Assembly (NCBI GenBank): GCA_903927755.1
Contig: CAIYOD010000001.1
Span: forward strand, 1 to 36,420
Origin: an uncultured Thermoleophilia bacterium
GTDB lineage: Bacteria; Actinomycetota; Thermoleophilia; UBA2241
Reading direction: 5' to 3'
Length of the DNA: 36,420 bases
A model generated the notes under the pieces. That model had not been told where the DNA came from, did not search any database, and saw only the letters and a program-made list of their open reading frames with translations. A program made the translations under genes and the position numbers. Each line of letters starts with the position of its first letter. Positions within the stretch are counted from its first letter, which is position 1. Shown here piece by piece: positions 33,857 to 36,420 of this stretch.

Positions 33857-34525
33857 GTGCGGAACGCTCTCATCCTTCTCGCCGTCGTCGCCGTGCTCAT
33901 CCTTGCTGTGGGCGCGCTCAACAACGGGACGGCGTTCGACGTCGACTACGTCGCCGGCACCGTCACCTCGGTCTCGCTCCTGTGGGTGTCGGCCGTCCTC
34001 GCGGCGCTCGTGTTCGTGGTCGGCCTTGCGGCGGCCTGGTTCGCGCAGATGGCGATGACCGGCTCGAGGCGAAAGCTCGAGGCCGAGCTGCAGTCTACGT
34101 ATGAGCGCCTGCGCGAGGCCGAGGCGCTGGCTGTGCGGCCTGCGCCCGCCGCCGAGGCCGCCGCTCCGGCGAACACCCCCGAGGTCGTCTCCGCGACCGT
34201 CGTGGCCGCTCGCGAGGCGGCGACCGTGGTTGAGACCGATGAAGCCACCATCGTCGTCGCGGAAGCGGGGACGGTCGTCGGCGACGAGGTGGCATCCGCC
34301 GAGGAGGCCGTCACTGTCGCAGAGCCCGGCGAGGCCGAGACAGCCGTCGGAGACGCAGACCAGGTTGCAGAGGGATCGGCCTCGGAGCCGGCCGGCGAGC
34401 AGACCGCGATCACCATGGCCGGCGCAGCGCCGGACGAGGAGGCTCCGGCGGCGCCGGACGCCGGCGAGAGCGCTGAGGCTGGGCCGGCGGACGACGCCGG
34501 CCGGCCCGACCAGTCCTCCTCCTGA
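33857..34525 (+). CDS. LapA-domain-like membrane protein with acidic tail
   Basis: A 222-residue protein with two hydrophobic helices (about residues 3–20 and 37–60) and a short charged coiled-coil-like stretch (SRRKLEAELQSTYERLREAEAL). About 130 residues of Ala/Glu/Val/Pro-rich, acidic, probably disordered tail follow. The helix–short loop–helix–coil pattern and NNGTAFDVDYVAGTVTSVSL between the helices resemble the LapA/DUF1049 family, whose Gram-negative members act in envelope assembly. In Gram-positives the role is unknown. GTG 33857 has CGGAGG (33845–33850) six bases upstream, which fixes the start. The tail composition resembles that of the S1 C-terminus at the other end of the window, a compositional similarity only. 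Confidence 0.7.
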   Translation: MRNALILLAVVAVLILAVGALNNGTAFDVDYVAGTVTSVSLLWVSAVLAALVFVVGLAAAWFAQMAMTGSRRKLEAELQSTYERLREAEALAVRPAPAAEAAAPANTPEVVSATVVAAREAATVVETDEATIVVAEAGTVVGDEVASAEEAVTVAEPGEAETAVGDADQVAEGSASEPAGEQTAITMAGAAPDEEAPAAPDAGESAEAGPADDAGRPDQSSS

Positions 34526-34559
34526 GCGCGATCCGGCGTCATCCGTCGCCCCCGGGCGG

Positions 34560-34565
34560 TACACT
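34560..34565 (+). promoter_or_regulatory. -10 element of recJ
   Basis: TACACT would start transcription near 34572, about 12 bases before the recJ GTG, with no ribosome-binding site between. A four-codon frame ATG-CAC-TCG-TGA (34575–34586) overlaps the GTG start (GTGA). No LexA box is present. Confidence 0.5.
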
Positions 34566-34583
34566 CGCGCCCGTGATGCACTC

Positions 34584-36420
34584 GTGAAGGATCCCGGCTC
34601 TTGGCGTATCGCGCCGGCGCCGTTCGCGGACGTCCGGCGGCTTGCCGGGGAGCTCGGCGTGAGCGAAGTCCTCGCCCAGGTCCTCGTGCGGCGGGGGCTC
34701 GGTGAGCCCGCCGCCGCCCGCGCCTTCCTCAACCCCGATTTCCGCGTCCACGACCCATACCTCATGGCGGGGATGGCCGAGGCGCGAAAGCGCGTCGACC
34801 AGGCGCTGCAACGCGGTGAGCCCATCGCCGTCCACGGCGACTACGACGCCGACGGCATCACCGCGACGTTCCTGCTCGTCGGCGTCCTGGGAGATCTCGG
34901 CGCCGACGTGCGCTGGCGGCTCCCCAACCGCTTCAGCGACGGCTATGGCGTCTCGGCCGCGGCCGTGAAAGAGCTCGCCGCCGCGGGGGTCAAGCTGCTG
35001 ATCACCGTCGACTGCGGCATCAACGCCCGGGACGAGGTCGCGCAGGCGCAGGCGCTCGGCATGGACGTCATCGTCACCGACCACCACGAGCTCGAGGGCG
35101 ACCTGCCCGGCTGCACCGTCGTCACGCCCAAGCTCGGGTCGTATCCGTGTCGTCACCTCGCCGGGGTCGGCGTGGCCTTCAAGCTGGCGCACGCGCTCCT
35201 CGAGGGTCCAGGCGACGAGCTCGTCGATCTGCCGCTGGCGCTCCGGCCGTACACGGACCTCGTCGCCGTGGGCACCATCGCGGACGTGGTCCCCCTCGTG
35301 GAGGAGAACCGCGTGCTCACGACGATCGGCCTCGGCCGGCTGCGCAGCGCGCCGCGGCCGGGGCTGGCGGCGCTGCTCGAGGTCGCCGGCGGCCGACCGG
35401 GGACTGCCGACGCCGGCGCGGTGGGCTTCCGTCTGGGCCCACGGCTTAACGCGGCGGGTCGCCTCGAAGACGCTTCCATCGCGCTGGAACTGCTGGGCAG
35501 CGCCGACCGTGATGCGGCGCTCCCGCTCGCGCTCCGGCTGAACGAGCTCAACCGCGAGCGGCAGACCATCGAGGCCGCGATGCTCGAGACGGCGGTGGCC
35601 ATGGTGCCGGACCCGCCGCCGGCCGCGCTCGTCCTCTCGTCCCCCGAGTGGCACGAGGGCGTCGTCGGCATCGTCGCCTCGCGCGTGGCCGAGCGCTTCC
35701 ACCGTCCGGCCATCCTGCTCAGCGAGGGAGACGACGAGGCGAAGGGATCAGGGCGGAGCATCCCGGCGTTCGACCTGCTCGGCGCCGTCGAGCGCACCTC
35801 GGGCCACCTGCTGACCTTCGGCGGACACCGCGCCGCCTGCGGCCTGCGGCTGCGGCGCGACGCCATCCCCGCGTTTCGCGAAGCCTTCGTCGCCGAGGCG
35901 GCGGCGATGCTCAGCGCCGAGGATCTGGAGCGGGTGCGCCACGTCGACGCCGTCGTCGGCGGCGACGAGCTCACGCTCGGGCTCGCCGACGAGCTCGAAC
36001 TCCTGGCGCCGCACGGGTTCGGCAACCGCCAGGTGACGCTCTTGCTACACGGCGCGGAGGTCGTCGGCCCGCGGCTGACGCGCGACAAACGGCACGCGCA
36101 GTACCGCGTGCGCTGCGACGGCGCCTCGTGTCAGGCCATCCACTTCAACTTCGACGATCTCGCCGGCCTCACCGAGCCCGGCCGTCACGACGTGGCCCTG
36201 GCGCTCAGCAAGAACGAGTACAACGGCGCGGTCAGCGCCCAGGTGCAGGTGCGGAGCCTGCACCGCCTGGCGGGACCCGAGGCCGACCTGTGCGCTACCG
36301 CATGCGACCTCGGCTGCCGCGACCGGCTTCGCGGCGAGCGGCTGTGGGCCGCGCTGCTCGCGGGCGGCGTGTCAGGCGCGTCGGCGAGCGCCGACTCCGA
36401 CGGCGACGCGGCGGCGGACG
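34584..36420 (+). CDS. recJ: Single-stranded-DNA exonuclease RecJ (3' end beyond window)
   Basis: RecJ degrades single-stranded DNA 5' to 3' in recombination and repair. The frame from GTG 34584 stays open to the window end (612 residues visible). DHH domain motifs are VHGDYDADGITAT (Asp86/88/90 region), TVDCGI and VTDHHE (Asp166-His167-His168). LAGVGVAFKLAHALL, GTIADVVPLVEENR and GFRLGPRLNAAGRLEDAS follow. The DHHA1 domain has SSPEWHEGVVGIVASRVAERF, SIPAFDLLGAVE and FGGHRAACGL, and an OB-like domain starts near HGFGNRQVTLLL. After it comes an unusual tail with Cys570, Cys574 and Cys578 (LCATACDLGCRD). The GTG lacks a ribosome-binding site but sits just after a -10; the preceding ATG at 34575 is closed after three codons. 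Confidence 0.95.
   Translation, partial: MKDPGSWRIAPAPFADVRRLAGELGVSEVLAQVLVRRGLGEPAAARAFLNPDFRVHDPYLMAGMAEARKRVDQALQRGEPIAVHGDYDADGITATFLLVGVLGDLGADVRWRLPNRFSDGYGVSAAAVKELAAAGVKLLITVDCGINARDEVAQAQALGMDVIVTDHHELEGDLPGCTVVTPKLGSYPCRHLAGVGVAFKLAHALLEGPGDELVDLPLALRPYTDLVAVGTIADVVPLVEENRVLTTIGLGRLRSAPRPGLAALLEVAGGRPGTADAGAVGFRLGPRLNAAGRLEDASIALELLGSADRDAALPLALRLNELNRERQTIEAAMLETAVAMVPDPPPAALVLSSPEWHEGVVGIVASRVAERFHRPAILLSEGDDEAKGSGRSIPAFDLLGAVERTSGHLLTFGGHRAACGLRLRRDAIPAFREAFVAEAAAMLSAEDLERVRHVDAVVGGDELTLGLADELELLAPHGFGNRQVTLLLHGAEVVGPRLTRDKRHAQYRVRCDGASCQAIHFNFDDLAGLTEPGRHDVALALSKNEYNGAVSAQVQVRSLHRLAGPEADLCATACDLGCRDRLRGERLWAALLAGGVSGASASADSDGDAAAD

Overview
This window is a stretch of chromosomal backbone from a high-GC bacterium. 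The gene order rpsA–coaE–uvrB–uvrA … uvrC–rapZ–yvcK–whiA–gap–pgk–tpiA–gpmI–secG is typical of Actinobacteria. GTG and TTG starts, 4-bp start/stop overlaps, several near-leaderless promoters and a Gram-positive type LexA box fit that placement. A membrane-anchored YvcK and a fused PGK–TIM make a deep-branching lineage (Thermoleophilia- or Coriobacteriia-like) more likely than a streptomycete or mycobacterium; this narrower placement is inference. No rRNA, tRNA, CRISPR array, insertion sequence, prophage or plasmid gene was seen. No intergenic gap exceeds 200 bp.

Layout. (1) 2–2144: the 3' part of rpsA, a strong hairpin, then coaE overlapping a lytic transglycosylase gene. (2) 2179–11220: a DNA-repair block. 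A promoter overlapped by a perfect LexA box drives uvrB, a cysteine-rich DUF2284 gene, uvrA and a small DUF2007 gene. A YoaP-type acetyltransferase gene, probably acquired, follows. uvrC then has its own promoter and overlaps an O6-alkylguanine transferase gene. (3) 11217–14275: the rapZ–yvcK–whiA cluster. (4) 14277–19817: a divergent pair made of a non-canonical GAPDH paralogue (minus strand) and a 1391-residue dikinase-like protein (plus strand). Two facing promoters with a perfect dyad between them separate the two genes. (5) 19896–24889: canonical gap, a single-gene pgk–tpiA fusion, gpmI, then secG. (6) 25005–32802: a complete peptide/nickel-type ABC importer with two tandem binding lipoproteins, two permeases and two ATPases, with hairpins between its parts. 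(7) 32838–36420: a PpiC-type foldase lipoprotein, a LapA-like membrane protein, and recJ running off the window end.

How the genes work together. UvrA, UvrB and UvrC form the nucleotide-excision repair nuclease, and only uvrB (with the genes downstream of it) shows an SOS operator. The glycolytic run covers GAPDH, PGK, TIM and PGM. The neighbouring YvcK (a gluconeogenesis factor in Bacillus), the second GAPDH and the dikinase suggest that control of lower glycolysis versus gluconeogenesis is concentrated here. The strongest candidate for something undescribed is the GAPDH-like/dikinase-like pair at 14277–19817. The dikinase keeps the ATP-grasp and phosphohistidine domains of pyruvate phosphate dikinase but lacks its PEP/pyruvate barrel, and it carries about 890 N-terminal residues that I do not recognise. 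Most of the rest is ordinary housekeeping.
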